DNA from: Vibrio sp. 99-8-1 | GTDB lineage: Bacteria > Pseudomonadota > Gammaproteobacteria > Enterobacterales > Vibrionaceae | Reading direction: 5' to 3' | NCBI RefSeq assembly: GCF_013114595.1 | Contig: NZ_VTXE01000051.1 | Coordinates: 1 to 47,301, forward strand | Length of the DNA: 47,301 nt | In this document: positions 1-10,028 of the stretch, piece by piece | How positions within the stretch are numbered: the first letter of the stretch is position 1 | Layout: the number at the start of each line of letters is the position of its first letter | Made by a program: the position numbers and the translations under genes | The notes under the pieces: generated by a model | What the model saw: the letters and a program-made list of their open reading frames with translations, nothing else | What the model was told of the DNA's origin: nothing | Database searches by the model: none

Positions 1-197
1 ACTAGATGGGAAATTAATCTGGGCTGAAAAGAATCTAGCCCAGATATAATCTGACAGGCACCAACAAAGTGGGTAACTGTCAGATCAGGTCTGAGCTAGT
101 ACAGCTCATTATAATAAACTGGCTTGATTACAGTTGTAAGTTCACTGCCATATCCAATGTCATAGCAATAATATGCCTACCTCTTATATACAAATCG
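1..197. other. Intergenic hairpins downstream of the chemoreceptor gene
   Basis: Two perfect 9-bp inverted repeats lie here: ATCTGGGCT (17-25) with AGCCCAGAT (37-45), and ATCTGACAG (49-57) with CTGTCAGAT (77-85). Both lie downstream of the minus-strand chemoreceptor stop. Neither has a strong T-run on the minus side, so a terminator role is possible but not clear. No gene is visible. Confidence 0.4.
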
Positions 198-2297
198 CTA
201 CACTTTAAAAGCCGACAACTGGTTTTTCAGTGAATTTGAGTTGTTCATCATCTCTTCGGATAAGCTCTTCGCTTGATCCGCAATAGCATCTATCTCGCTA
301 GACATATCTGATATTGCCGTAACATTACGAGTAATCTCACTATTCACTCGCGACTGCTCTTCTGCGGCCGCTGCTATTTGATGATTTTGTTCATTTACAT
401 TGTCTATTTTTTCATTAATTCCCGCAAAAGTACGCTCGGCATTTTTCACTGAATCCATCGATTTCTGAACATTCTGGCTATTTACTTTCATCAGAGAAAC
501 TACCGAACTGGTATCCCGAGTCAACAGCTCAATCATCTCATTAATTTCTTGGGTTGCATCTTGAGTTCTTTGCGCTAAAACCCTTACCTCATCAGCAACT
601 ACTGCGAAACCTCGGCCTTGCTCCCCTGCTCTTGCTGCCTCTATTGCAGCATTTAACGCCAAAAGATTAGTCTGCTCTGCAATACCACCGATTACGGTCA
701 ATATCGTTTCTATATTGGCACCAGATTCAGCTAAAGAAGTTGTTTTTTTCTCAGCATTAGCAAGATCTTTAAATACAACTTCAATATGTTCCACCGTGTT
801 TGCTATCTCTTCTACGCCTCTTTCACATTCATTCTGTGCTGAACTTGTTGAATCAGATGCTCGTCGAGCTGAAGCTGCTACTTCGTCTGATGCTGTCGCC
901 ATCTCATGTACCGCCACAGTCAGAGCTGATATCTCGTTATTTTGTATATCTAGCTTAGATTTAATTCCACTCGCTTTATCAGAACTAATAGAGGCGCTTT
1001 CAGAAACTTGAGTTCCTACTTGCTTAATGTCACCGATCAATCCTTGTAATTTAAGAAATAACTCATTTATTCGACGAGCTATTTCACCTGTTTCATCTTG
1101 CCTAATCACCTCAACTCTTTGTGTTAAGTCCCCTTCCCCTTTAGATATATCTCTTAATTTGAAAATAATATCCTTAAGTGTCGATGTAGCACTTCTGGAG
1201 GTAACAATCATTACAAGAGCACCGCACACAAGCGCCGCTATGCCCCCTAGCAATCCAAACGACATTGAACTAGCAGACTCGGAACTTAACCATAGATCAA
1301 AGTTATTTTTTTCTTTATTTAATATTGATTTAGGAACAGAGACATTAACAATCCATGGGTTGGCTGTTGTTGTATTTACCGGTGAAGACAATGAAATCAA
1401 TTCGCCATTAGAAACCAATTTTTTACTACTACTATTGACCTTAAAACTATCTACCGTTAAATCACTAACCTCAGAAACTTTCTTTCCAACATTGCCAGCA
1501 TTTTCACTATCAGCAAGAATTACCCCTTTCCAAGACAAAATCGTTACGCTGCCAGCTCCTCCATATAAAGAGTCTTTTAAGTTCACAGCTATTGATTGAA
1601 TTTTTTCTAAAGATAAGTCAAAACCGATACTGCCAATAAGCTTACCATTAAGCTCTAATGAATCACTCACTGTAGTTATCAACTCTTTTCCACGGCTAGG
1701 AACATCATAAAAATAAGGTTCCATGAGAAACAACTTATTATTTTCATACGGATATAGGTGCCAATCATCCGTTCTCTCACCATTTGAATTAAGAGCTGTA
1801 TTTGAAAATGACTCCATTGCAACAAAATCATATCCCCCCTTTCCATCTGGGTAATAAAAAGGAGCTAGGTTATTGTTTTTGTTCAAGCCTTTCACTGCAT
1901 AAGGTGTTCGTTCAAAATTCGGTTGCCAAGTTGAGTCTTCGAAAACCATATACCCAGAGAAAACAGATTTGTCCTGAGGCATCATCGTGGCCTCAAAAAG
2001 CGATAAAAGAAAATCAGGCTCTTTTCCCTTTTTAGCCGAAATTTCCATATTTGACTTAAGAATACTCAAGTTTTTAATCACTGGAATCAACAAGTTTTCT
2101 ACTTCACCTGTCGCTTTCGCAACAGCAGAACTTATACTTAATTGAGCGTTATCATCAAATGCATTGCTGATTCGTTGATTAATTTTTTCATGAATAGAAA
2201 TGTTATTATATACATTAATCCCTAGGCCAATAACCAATACTACGGCCATCGAAACGATAGACAATAATGCAATTCTAACCGTTAATGAAAACTTCAT
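198..2297 (-). CDS. Methyl-accepting chemotaxis protein (dCache-type sensor)
   Basis: This is a complete 699-residue transmembrane chemoreceptor. It has an N-terminal membrane helix (about residues 8-28), a large periplasmic region of dCache type (about 30-340), a second helix (about 343-366, ending in VTSRS), a HAMP linker with the SKGEGDLTQRV segment, and a cytoplasmic signalling domain. The hairpin tip is near residue 545-575 and contains AAIEAARAGEQGRGFAVVAD, the surface that contacts CheA and CheW in the family. It stands alone, without other che genes. Its ligand cannot be read from the sequence; the neighbouring xylose genes are only a weak hint. The C-terminus lacks a CheR-tethering pentapeptide of the NWETF kind. 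Confidence 0.93.
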   Translation of the reverse strand: MKFSLTVRIALLSIVSMAVVLVIGLGINVYNNISIHEKINQRISNAFDDNAQLSISSAVAKATGEVENLLIPVIKNLSILKSNMEISAKKGKEPDFLLSLFEATMMPQDKSVFSGYMVFEDSTWQPNFERTPYAVKGLNKNNNLAPFYYPDGKGGYDFVAMESFSNTALNSNGERTDDWHLYPYENNKLFLMEPYFYDVPSRGKELITTVSDSLELNGKLIGSIGFDLSLEKIQSIAVNLKDSLYGGAGSVTILSWKGVILADSENAGNVGKKVSEVSDLTVDSFKVNSSSKKLVSNGELISLSSPVNTTTANPWIVNVSVPKSILNKEKNNFDLWLSSESASSMSFGLLGGIAALVCGALVMIVTSRSATSTLKDIIFKLRDISKGEGDLTQRVEVIRQDETGEIARRINELFLKLQGLIGDIKQVGTQVSESASISSDKASGIKSKLDIQNNEISALTVAVHEMATASDEVAASARRASDSTSSAQNECERGVEEIANTVEHIEVVFKDLANAEKKTTSLAESGANIETILTVIGGIAEQTNLLALNAAIEAARAGEQGRGFAVVADEVRVLAQRTQDATQEINEMIELLTRDTSSVVSLMKVNSQNVQKSMDSVKNAERTFAGINEKIDNVNEQNHQIAAAAEEQSRVNSEITRNVTAISDMSSEIDAIADQAKSLSEEMMNNSNSLKNQLSAFKV

Positions 2298-2640
2298 AAT
2301 AAATCCCTACCTATTCAATTTTAAATTCAGCATGCACGGATAAACCACTTACTCAATTTACTTAATAAAAGTACATTGAAGTAAAAATCTAGCTATAACT
2401 TATTAATATTGCTCTGATACCTCATGTTTAACTTAGTGATGAAGTCGGAGGTAACATGCTATTTACAATAGTTATGCATACAATAAAGGCTTACTGATAG
2501 ATTAAACTGTAACTAGATGCGAGCACAAATAGATAGACTAAGAACTGTGACATTATCTAATTCTATATGTTATTAATAATAAATATTAAGAATAATTAAA
2601 AACAATTAAAATATAAGTCAGACTATTAAGTCGCCAGAGG
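2298..2640. other. Gene-free AT-rich gap between chemoreceptor and xylB
   Basis: This stretch is upstream of the chemoreceptor and downstream of xylB, so it must hold the chemoreceptor promoter. It is very AT-rich (especially 2560-2640) and I see no convincing gene, repeat or operator. Confidence 0.5.
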
Positions 2641-2648
2641 GTTAAATA

Positions 2649-2685
2649 AACAACACCAAAATAATAAATTATTGTTGGTGTTGTT
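2649..2685 (-). terminator. Probable xylB terminator hairpin
   Basis: AACAACACCAA (2649-2659) and TTGGTGTTGTT (2675-2685) form a perfect 11-bp stem with a 15-nt loop, 28 bp beyond the xylB stop. On the minus strand the stem ends in TTGTTTATTTAAC, a broken U-tract, so efficiency is uncertain. Confidence 0.6.
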
Positions 2686-2712
2686 TATCATCTTACTTTT
2701 TCAGTACATAAA

Positions 2713-4164
2713 TTAAAATTGCGCTGATAATGACAAATAAAGTGAACGATACTTATCACGTTTAACCTTATACTGTTCTGCTCTCTCTGCATTTGGTGTA
2801 TGTCGCTGCTTTAGCTCCGGTATTGGACAACAGTCACTTACCGTTAGTCCTTCCGTTACCGCAAGTCTCGCTAACCGAGCGGCACCTAGAGCGGGGCCCA
2901 CTTCTCCACCCACTCGATAGACCAAATTCATATTCGTGATATCCGCCAGCATTTGTCGCCAAAACTCACTTTTAGCGCCACCACCAATTAGGTTCACTTC
3001 CTCAGGCACTAACGAAGTTGCATGTAATGCATCTAATCCATCTGCCAACGCAAAGCCCACACCCTCGAGTACCGCTAAGGCCAACTCTAATTTGGTGGTA
3101 GAGTGCGTCATGCCAAAGAACACACCTTTAGCATTGGGATCATTATGAGGAGTACGCTCTCCGGATAAGTAAGGTAAAAAGATGACATTCGATTCTCTAT
3201 CTGCACTCTGTTCAACCTCTTTCAACATAGAACCAACATCTGGTTGACCCGTTAATGAGGCGACCCAATCCAAACAGGATGCGGCACTTAAGATAACCGA
3301 CATGGCGTGCCATGTTCGAGGTAATGCGTGACAAAAACTGTGCAACGCAGACTCTGGATTACCCACAAAACCATCACTCACTGCAAAATACACCCCCGAT
3401 GTTCCTAGTGACAACATGGCTTGTTTAGGTTGAGTGATCCCTACCCCGATTGCACCAGCGGCATTATCTCCAGCTCCAGCCACAATGGGCACAGATGACA
3501 TCCCCCATTGTTCTGCAATCTCCTCAGACAAAATCCCCGTAATTTCATCACCTTCAAACAGATCTGGCATATGTTTCCGAGTCAGCCCTGTCGCTGATAG
3601 CAGAGCATCATCCCAATCACGTTTTGCTACATTTAGCCACATGGTGCCCGCTGAGTCAGACATGTCAGAAGCAAAGTCACCAGACATCTTGTATCTAAGA
3701 TAATCTTTTGGAAGCAGTACTTTATTAACCTTGTCAAAAATATCAGGCTCATTGTTTTTCACCCATAACAACTTAGGCGCAGTAAAGCCCGGCATCATGA
3801 TATTTCCGGTAAGTTCTCGACTGTTAACGACCTGATGTTCTAGTGCTTGGCACTCAGCAAAACTCCGTCCATCGTTCCATAAAATAGCCGGCCTCAATAG
3901 CTCACCATTTTTGTCTAATAGAGTCGCGCCGTGCATCTGTCCAGATAAACCTATCGCTTTAACTCTGCTTAGATCATGCTGCTGTTGTAACTTCTTCACC
4001 CCCTTGTCAGTCGCACTCCACCAGTGAGACGCATCTTGCTCAGACCATAAAGGTTGAGGTCGAGAGACGGTTAAAGGCTCAGAATGCGTCGCAACTATCT
4101 GATCTTCATTATCGAGCAGCAACACCTTTACTCCAGATGTGCCCAAATCAATTCCTATATACAT
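2713..4164 (-). CDS. xylB: Xylulokinase
   Basis: XylB phosphorylates D-xylulose to xylulose 5-phosphate in the cytoplasm, feeding the pentose phosphate pathway. The 483-residue protein matches the length of E. coli XylB (484) and aligns with it almost without gaps from memory. It has the FGGY-kinase ATP-binding start MYIGIDLGTSGVKVLLLD with Asp6, the substrate segment SGQMHGATLLD, the catalytic-base region AGAGDNAAGA and the C-terminal nucleotide motif LIGGGAKSEFWRQMLADI. The start is supported by AAGGAAAAGGT directly upstream. It is divergent from xylR with a 189-bp gap and is not in an operon with xylA as in E. coli. Confidence 0.97.
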   Translation of the reverse strand: MYIGIDLGTSGVKVLLLDNEDQIVATHSEPLTVSRPQPLWSEQDASHWWSATDKGVKKLQQQHDLSRVKAIGLSGQMHGATLLDKNGELLRPAILWNDGRSFAECQALEHQVVNSRELTGNIMMPGFTAPKLLWVKNNEPDIFDKVNKVLLPKDYLRYKMSGDFASDMSDSAGTMWLNVAKRDWDDALLSATGLTRKHMPDLFEGDEITGILSEEIAEQWGMSSVPIVAGAGDNAAGAIGVGITQPKQAMLSLGTSGVYFAVSDGFVGNPESALHSFCHALPRTWHAMSVILSAASCLDWVASLTGQPDVGSMLKEVEQSADRESNVIFLPYLSGERTPHNDPNAKGVFFGMTHSTTKLELALAVLEGVGFALADGLDALHATSLVPEEVNLIGGGAKSEFWRQMLADITNMNLVYRVGGEVGPALGAARLARLAVTEGLTVSDCCPIPELKQRHTPNAERAEQYKVKRDKYRSLYLSLSAQF

Positions 4165-4353
4165 ACCTTTTCCTTTGCTTCAGAAACCTGCCGTGGGTTT
4201 TAATATCAACTATCGTCGTCCAGTTTCATTAGAGGAACAATTACGTTTTTTATTAGTGAAATTCTCGGATTTCACTAACGAGTATTAGATCACATAGAGA
4301 AAACCAACCGCCTGATAAGATTTATGCACATTGACATGGAAGACTCGGAAGCT
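4165..4353. promoter_or_regulatory. Divergent xylB/xylR promoter region
   Basis: This 189-bp intergenic region must serve xylB (minus) and xylR (plus). In related enterobacteria XylR with xylose activates the xyl promoters and CRP co-activates them. The half-site-like repeats ATTAGTGAAATTC and TTTCACTAACGAG around 4252-4280 form an imperfect palindrome and are the only candidate operator I can point to. Confidence 0.4.
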
Positions 4354-5574
4354 ATGGATAAACGTTTTAGAATCACCTTGCTATTTAACGCCAATAAAGT
4401 CTATGACCGACAGGTAATAGAAGGGATTGGTGAGTATCTACAAGCGTCACAATGTGAATGGGATATTTTCTTAGAAGAAGATTTCATCACCCACTTGGAG
4501 CACTTTGAAGACTGGAAAGGTGACGGCATTATTGCTGATTTTGATAACCCCGACATCGTCAAAATGCTTGAGAAGACCGATATTCCTGTTATTGGCGTGG
4601 GGGGCTCTTATGAAGATAATCATGATTACCCAGACGTCCCCTATGTCGCGACAGATAACCATGCTCTTGTTGAGCTGGCCTTTCAGCATCTTAAACAAAA
4701 AGGACTAGAAAACTTCGCATTTTATGGTATTCCAGCCGATTCTTGGAAACAGTGGGCGCATGAAAGAGAGAAAGCTTTCAACAAATTAGTGAAAGCGGAC
4801 GGTTACACGGGATCGGTATACCGAGGTAGTAATACCTCATCACAAACATGGCAGTACGATATGAACCGCTTAGCGGACTGGCTGCAAAGCCTTCCCACTC
4901 CAACAGGCATTATTGCAGTCACAGACTCCAGAGCCCGTCACTTACTTCAAGTGTGTGAGCATCTTAATATTATGGTGCCAGACAAGGTCGCTATTATCGG
5001 TATTGATAACGAAGAGTTAGCTCGCTACTTAACGCGTGTATCGCTTAGCTCTGTCGGGCAAGGGTGCAAAGAGATGGGTTATAGGGCCGCCAAAATGCTA
5101 CATAAGCGCTTGGTCCATACAGAAAAGGCACATTCTGACCAGAGTGAGACGGAAAAAACGTCCCATAATGGTCAACCAATTCAACACGTTTTGGTCGCCC
5201 CAACGAAAGTTTATGAAAGACAAAGTACCGATTATCAGGCTTTAAATGATCCTTATGTTATACAGGCCATGCATTACATTCGACACCACGCTTTTAAAGG
5301 GATCAAAGTCGATCAGGTATTAAGTCATGTGGGCATCTCTCGCTCTAATATGGAAAACCGCTTCAAAGAAGAGCGAGGACACTCCATTCACCAAGAAATT
5401 CATAACTCCAAGCTCAACAGAGCATGTAGCTTATTGAGAAATACTGACCTACCTATTCAAGAAATATCGGAGCTTTGTGGCTACCCATCTCTGCAATATA
5501 TGTACACGGTGTTTAAAAAAGACATCAATCACACCCCAAAAGAGTATCGGGATAAAGAGCGCAGTTCTCGTTAA
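4354..5574 (+). CDS. xylR: Xylose operon transcriptional activator, AraC family
   Basis: XylR binds D-xylose and activates the xylose genes. The N-terminal ~290 residues are a LacI/periplasmic-binding-like sugar domain, with RITLLFNANKVYDRQVIEGI near the start and GIIAVTDSRARHLLQVCEHL in the middle. The last ~100 residues are an AraC-type double helix-turn-helix containing GIKVDQVLSHVGISRSNME and EISELCGYPSLQYMY. The reading frame opens at 4324, but the family start MDKRFRITLLF corresponds to the ATG at 4354, with GGAAGA about 10 nt upstream, so I use that (406 residues; the E. coli protein has 392). An insert around residues 258-282 is rich in Ser, Glu and Thr and is longer than in E. coli. 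Confidence 0.94.
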   Translation: MDKRFRITLLFNANKVYDRQVIEGIGEYLQASQCEWDIFLEEDFITHLEHFEDWKGDGIIADFDNPDIVKMLEKTDIPVIGVGGSYEDNHDYPDVPYVATDNHALVELAFQHLKQKGLENFAFYGIPADSWKQWAHEREKAFNKLVKADGYTGSVYRGSNTSSQTWQYDMNRLADWLQSLPTPTGIIAVTDSRARHLLQVCEHLNIMVPDKVAIIGIDNEELARYLTRVSLSSVGQGCKEMGYRAAKMLHKRLVHTEKAHSDQSETEKTSHNGQPIQHVLVAPTKVYERQSTDYQALNDPYVIQAMHYIRHHAFKGIKVDQVLSHVGISRSNMENRFKEERGHSIHQEIHNSKLNRACSLLRNTDLPIQEISELCGYPSLQYMYTVFKKDINHTPKEYRDKERSSR

Positions 5575-5603
5575 TTTTCCCAGATGAAGTGACCCAATAT
5601 TAA

Positions 5604-5643
5604 AAATCCGCCATAACCTATCAGCTATGGCGGATTTCTATTT
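5604..5643 (+). terminator. xylR intrinsic terminator
   Basis: AAATCCGCCATA (5604-5615) pairs perfectly with TATGGCGGATTT (5626-5637), a 12-bp stem with a 10-nt loop, followed by CTATTTTTC. It lies 29 bp after the xylR stop. The A-run on its left side means it could also act on the convergent xylH transcript. Confidence 0.85.
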
Positions 5644-5773
5644 TTCTCTCTAACTAACTTGACGTTAATAGATTTAAAGCAACATCAATACATTCAGTTC
5701 AAGAATGGAATCGAAGGATTAGACGTATTGATGTGCTCACTATGAACGAATCTTTTTGAGGTTACTCACAACA

Positions 5774-6949
5774 TTAACGACGCTGTTTTGTTGCACTGTC
5801 CATCCATACTGCCAACAACAATATTCCGCCTTTAACAATGTATTGCCAGAAGGTGGGAACATCCATCATGCTCATACCGTTATCCAGAGAGGCCATAATA
5901 AAAGCACCAATAACTGCACCGATAACCGTACCCACACCACCCGCCATACTGGTTCCACCAATCACACAGGCTGCGATGGCATCTAACTCAGCAATATTCC
6001 CTGCAGAAGGCGAACCTGCCCCTAAACGAGAGCTCAGAATAAGCGCGGCGATGGCCACAAGAAAACCATTCATGGCATACACTGACAGCTTGGTCTTCTC
6101 TACATTTATCCCAGAGAGACGACTCGCTTCAATATTACCGCCAATGGCGTAAATTCGACGGCCAAAGCGAGTTTTAGTAGCAATAAAAGAGCCTGCAATA
6201 AGAAATATCGACAACAACAGAACAGGTGTAGGAACGCCACGGTAATCATTAAGCAGGGCGATAATAGTAAGCACTGCGATACCAATTAAAGCACTTTTTG
6301 CTAATGTTGACGAAGTAGAGCCCACCTCTAACTGATACTTTCTCTTGGTTACATTGCGTTTTTGCTGCCAAGCAAAATAGAGAGCTAAACCTGCCATCGC
6401 ACAAACCAAACTGACCATATCAGGAAGATAACTTTGTCCAATAAGCGCCATAGACTCTGACGTAGGCGCGACCGTTGTACCATCCGTAATACCAATCAAT
6501 ATCCCACGAAATGCCAACATACCGGCTAGAGTTACTATGAATGAAGGCACCTTGCGATAGGCCACCCACCAACCATTCCAAACACCTAAAGCAAAACCCG
6601 CCACTAATGTTATCACTATCGTGACAGGCAAAGGCAGACCAAACCAAACATCTAAAATAGCGGCCACACCACCCAATAGTCCCATCATTGAGCCAACAGA
6701 CAGGTCAATTTCGCCACTAATAATGACAAAAACCATACCAATCGCCAGAATACCGGTAATTGCAGTTTGTCTAAATAAATTGGATATGTTTCTTGGGGTT
6801 AGATAGCTCCAGTCTGTCATAATGCTGAAGAACAGCATGATAAATACAATCGCCGCTGCCATCACCAGCAACTGAACATTCATCGATTTAATCTTGCCCA
6901 ATAGATCTATGCTGCTTGTTTTGTTTAACTGATCCGATTGTTCAATCAT
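5774..6949 (-). CDS. xylH: D-xylose ABC transporter, permease
   Basis: XylH is the inner-membrane channel of the high-affinity xylose importer. It is a strongly hydrophobic protein of about 10 membrane segments with family-diagnostic stretches GMVFVIISGEIDLSVGSMMG, AYRKVPSFIVTLAGMLAFRG and LDAIAACVIGGTSMAGG. The frame is open from 6976, but the ATG at 6949 is preceded by AGAAGGAG with 7-8 nt spacing and overlaps the xylG stop as ATGA, which argues for translational coupling. The resulting length is 391 residues (E. coli 393). It is the last gene of xylFGH. Confidence 0.95.
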   Translation of the reverse strand: MIEQSDQLNKTSSIDLLGKIKSMNVQLLVMAAAIVFIMLFFSIMTDWSYLTPRNISNLFRQTAITGILAIGMVFVIISGEIDLSVGSMMGLLGGVAAILDVWFGLPLPVTIVITLVAGFALGVWNGWWVAYRKVPSFIVTLAGMLAFRGILIGITDGTTVAPTSESMALIGQSYLPDMVSLVCAMAGLALYFAWQQKRNVTKRKYQLEVGSTSSTLAKSALIGIAVLTIIALLNDYRGVPTPVLLLSIFLIAGSFIATKTRFGRRIYAIGGNIEASRLSGINVEKTKLSVYAMNGFLVAIAALILSSRLGAGSPSAGNIAELDAIAACVIGGTSMAGGVGTVIGAVIGAFIMASLDNGMSMMDVPTFWQYIVKGGILLLAVWMDSATKQRR

Positions 6950-8469
6950 GCTGCTACTCCTTCTGATAACGCACAATCCATAATAATTTCCTGAGTAAGG
7001 TTCTCGTTCACTAAGTCGCCTTTGATGATCCCTTCGTGCATAACGAGTACACGGTCGCTAATGCCCAGAACTTCAGGTAGTTCAGAAGAGACCATGATGA
7101 TACTGATGCCTGCTTTAACCAGTTTGAACATCAGCTTATAAATTTCATATTTAGCACCAACATCAATACCTCGAGTAGGCTCATCCAAAATCAAAACCGT
7201 CGGTTTCACCATTAAGAAACGCGCTAAAATGGCTTTCTGTTGGTTACCTCCAGAAAGGTTTCTAATGGGGAGAACGCTATTTGGTGTTTTCACGGTTAGG
7301 TCAGTCAGCGATTGTTGAATCGCTTTGGCTTCATTTATGTCATCCAGTACGCCGGCGTTGGAGAACTGATCTAATGCCGCTAAAGATATATTTTGTCCAA
7401 CCCCCATAATGGGAACAATGCCGTTACGTTTTCTATCTTCCGGCACCATAGCAATGCCTGCCTGCAAAGCATCTCGGCTGCTGCTTATCTGCAGTTCCTG
7501 ACCTTTTAAATAGTAACGACCTTGGTGTTTACCTTGGTAACATCCATAAAGGCACTCCATCAACTCGGTTCTACCTGCTCCCACTAGCCCAGAGATACCT
7601 AATATCTCGCCCTTTCTCAGCTCAAATCCGGCATTATTGACTTTTACAATGGAAGCATTAGATTTATCCCATGCACTCACGTCTCTGACAGACAAAACGA
7701 GCTCGCCAATATCATGCTCTTCTCGAGGAAATAGCTGTTTCATCTCGCGGCCAACCATCATGGTTATGATGTCATCGGTTGTCATTCCCGCAGCCTGTCT
7801 CGTGCCAATGTGAGCACCATCTCGAATAACACAAATATGGTCAGAAATGGCTTTAACTTCTGCCAGCTTATGAGAGATATAAATACAACTTACCCCCGAA
7901 TCTCGCAGTTCAATAACCAGATTCAGCAGTATTTCGGTTTCAGACTCTGTTAATGGAGCGGTAGGTTCGTCAAGCACCAATAATTTAGCGTTTTTTGACA
8001 TGGCTTTTGCTATTTCTACGAGCTGTTGCTGACCCACTCCCAAGTCACCAACTATCGTCTCAGGAGAGACGGACAGATTCACTTTCTGCAGTAACTTTTC
8101 CGCTTCAAAATGCATCAATTCATAGTTCATCACCCCAAAATCACACAGCTCAGCACCAAGAAAGAGGTTTTCTAAAATGGATAGCTCTTTGACCAAAGTC
8201 AGCTCTTGGTGAATGATAGCAATGCCTAGAGCTTCTGTGTCTGCGATGTTTTTTGGCGTTATTTTATTACCTTTAAAAATGATATCGCCTTGATAATCAC
8301 CAGCTGGATAAATACCACACAACACTTTCATTAAGGTTGATTTACCTGACCCATTTTCCCCACATAGAGAAAGAATTTCACCTTGCTCTAAGCGAATACT
8401 GACTCCGTCTAGCGCTTTAACTGGGCCAAACTTTTTGACGATATCGCGCATTTCTAGTAATGGAGACAT
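6946..8469 (-). CDS. xylG: D-xylose ABC transporter, ATP-binding protein
   Basis: XylG powers xylose import. The 507-residue protein is a fused double ABC ATPase typical of sugar importers. The first domain has Walker A GENGSGKSTL near residue 38, signature VGQQQLVEIAKAM and Walker B LLVLDEPTAPL. The second domain has the degenerate P-loop-like GLVGAGRTELMEC, signature LSGGNQQKAILARFL and Walker B VLILDEPTRGIDVG. AAGGAG lies 9 nt before the ATG. The gene sits between xylF (65-bp gap) and xylH (4-bp overlap). Confidence 0.96.
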   Translation of the reverse strand: MSPLLEMRDIVKKFGPVKALDGVSIRLEQGEILSLCGENGSGKSTLMKVLCGIYPAGDYQGDIIFKGNKITPKNIADTEALGIAIIHQELTLVKELSILENLFLGAELCDFGVMNYELMHFEAEKLLQKVNLSVSPETIVGDLGVGQQQLVEIAKAMSKNAKLLVLDEPTAPLTESETEILLNLVIELRDSGVSCIYISHKLAEVKAISDHICVIRDGAHIGTRQAAGMTTDDIITMMVGREMKQLFPREEHDIGELVLSVRDVSAWDKSNASIVKVNNAGFELRKGEILGISGLVGAGRTELMECLYGCYQGKHQGRYYLKGQELQISSSRDALQAGIAMVPEDRKRNGIVPIMGVGQNISLAALDQFSNAGVLDDINEAKAIQQSLTDLTVKTPNSVLPIRNLSGGNQQKAILARFLMVKPTVLILDEPTRGIDVGAKYEIYKLMFKLVKAGISIIMVSSELPEVLGISDRVLVMHEGIIKGDLVNENLTQEIIMDCALSEGVAA

Positions 8470-8534
8470 ACAAACTTACTCCTTATTAAGACAGTGGTGC
8501 TAGATACAATCCAGCGCCAGCATGTCATTCATAG

Positions 8535-9530
8535 TTACTTACGATAAACGTCTTTTTCGCTGTGGAAGCCATCAGCAATAACTGTTTTCTTTAGGTTATT
8601 GATATCAACAGCAATAGGCTCTAACAACCAAGAAGGAACGTCTTTCAACCCATTGTTTAACTGAGCATTCCAACGTGGTTCATCGTCATTACCCAATACC
8701 ACAGAGATCTCAGCTGCACGTTGTGCTAGCGCCACGATAGGCTTATAAATGGTCATCGTTTGTGTACCATCAACAATTCGACGTACCGCGGCCAAATCTG
8801 CATCCTGCCCCGAAATGGCAACTTTGCCTGCCAATCCTTGTGCGTCTAAAGCCTGAATCGCACCACCAGCAGTGGAGTCATTTGACGCTACAACCACATC
8901 AATATTGTTGCTGTTTGCCGTTAGCGCATTTTCCATAATTTTCAGCGCATTCTCAGCTAACCAGTAATCCGCCCATTGGTCACCAACAACCTGTACGTCA
9001 CCACTATCAATTTTCGGCTGTAAAATGTTCATTTGGCCTTGTCTAAATAGCTTGGCGTTATGGTCAAAAGAAGACCCACCTAACAGAAAGTAACGACCCG
9101 ACGGCTTAGCTTCTAACATAGCTGTAGCCTGCATCTCACCAACTTTTTCATTATCAAAAGAGAGGTAAAAATCAATATCTGCATTACTGATTAAGCGGTC
9201 GTAAGCAAGTACCTTAATGCCATCTTGTTTTGCTTCCTTAATCACATTTGATAACACCTCTCCGTTGGTTGGAATAATAACCAACACATCCACGCCACGA
9301 GATATCATGTTTTCTATCTGAGAGATCTGAGTTTGCTCGTTACCATTGGCAGATTGAACATAAATTTTGGCGCCCAGTTTTTCTGCTGTATTAACAAAGA
9401 TATCTCTATCTTTTTGCCATCTCTCTAAACGCAAGTCATCAATTACCATGCCTATTTTTACTGTTTTTGCAAAAACAGGTGCACTAATACTAATTAGAAC
9501 AGCGCATAGAAGGGTTATAATCTTTTTCAT
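8535..9530 (-). CDS. xylF: D-xylose periplasmic binding protein
   Basis: XylF captures D-xylose in the periplasm for XylGH. It is a 331-residue precursor with signal peptide MKKIITLLCAVLISISAPVFA (cleavage after VFA, about residue 21). The mature protein begins KTVKIGMVIDDLRLERWQKD, the typical start of this family. Other conserved segments are ISRGVDVLVIIPTNG, LAYDRLISNADIDFYLSFDN and SGQDADLAAVRRIVDGTQ. It is the first gene of the xylFGH operon, and AAAGGATAG precedes the start. It is divergent from xylA. Confidence 0.96.
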   Translation of the reverse strand: MKKIITLLCAVLISISAPVFAKTVKIGMVIDDLRLERWQKDRDIFVNTAEKLGAKIYVQSANGNEQTQISQIENMISRGVDVLVIIPTNGEVLSNVIKEAKQDGIKVLAYDRLISNADIDFYLSFDNEKVGEMQATAMLEAKPSGRYFLLGGSSFDHNAKLFRQGQMNILQPKIDSGDVQVVGDQWADYWLAENALKIMENALTANSNNIDVVVASNDSTAGGAIQALDAQGLAGKVAISGQDADLAAVRRIVDGTQTMTIYKPIVALAQRAAEISVVLGNDDEPRWNAQLNNGLKDVPSWLLEPIAVDINNLKKTVIADGFHSEKDVYRK

Positions 9531-10028
9531 TCTACTATCCTTTGTATCACGTCATATTTAATTTTATGTATACCAATTCACTTGTACTGTGAATATTCAA
9601 AACTCTAACCTATTATTTGAAAAAATCTCTTCATGGATTTTATTTAACATTTATGATTTTTTGTTTTTTTAACTAACTGTGATCAAGATATAAATAAGCA
9701 ACAGCTAAAGAAGAGCGTAAAGCCAGTTCACCCAACCGATTAAAGCAATTAAATTTCAACAAGTTAACTCAACAACCAAGGCGATAAAGCGATATTTACT
9801 ACCATAAAAATATGATTTTCTTAGCTAAATATCACTATTTAACGATTTATGAGAGCCAAAGCACAATAAGTAAAAACATGAAATTTATTACTAAATTTCA
9901 TAATTGAATGAATTTAAATTAAAGCTAAATATAAATTAACCAAGCACACTGATCGTTAATTGAAATTTAATCTCCAATATAGTTAACATCTAAATAATTC
10001 AATCTCAAAAACAATTAATACGGAATTT
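9531..10028. promoter_or_regulatory. xylF/xylA divergent control region
   Basis: This 498-bp AT-rich region controls both xylFGH (minus) and xylA (plus). TGTGATCAAGATATAA at 9679-9694 resembles a CRP site with a good left half and a poor right half. ATGAAATTTA (9878-9887) and TAAATTTCAT (9892-9901) make a perfect 10-bp palindrome with a 4-nt spacer, about 128 bp before xylA; it is followed by CATAATTGAATGAATTT. This palindrome is the best candidate for a regulator site, perhaps XylR. I see no ORF. Confidence 0.5.

Noticed and set aside
1027..1599. 190-codon plus-strand frame inside the chemoreceptor gene
   Set aside because: It is antisense to a clear MCP, has no ribosome site or domain, and its composition follows the opposite strand.
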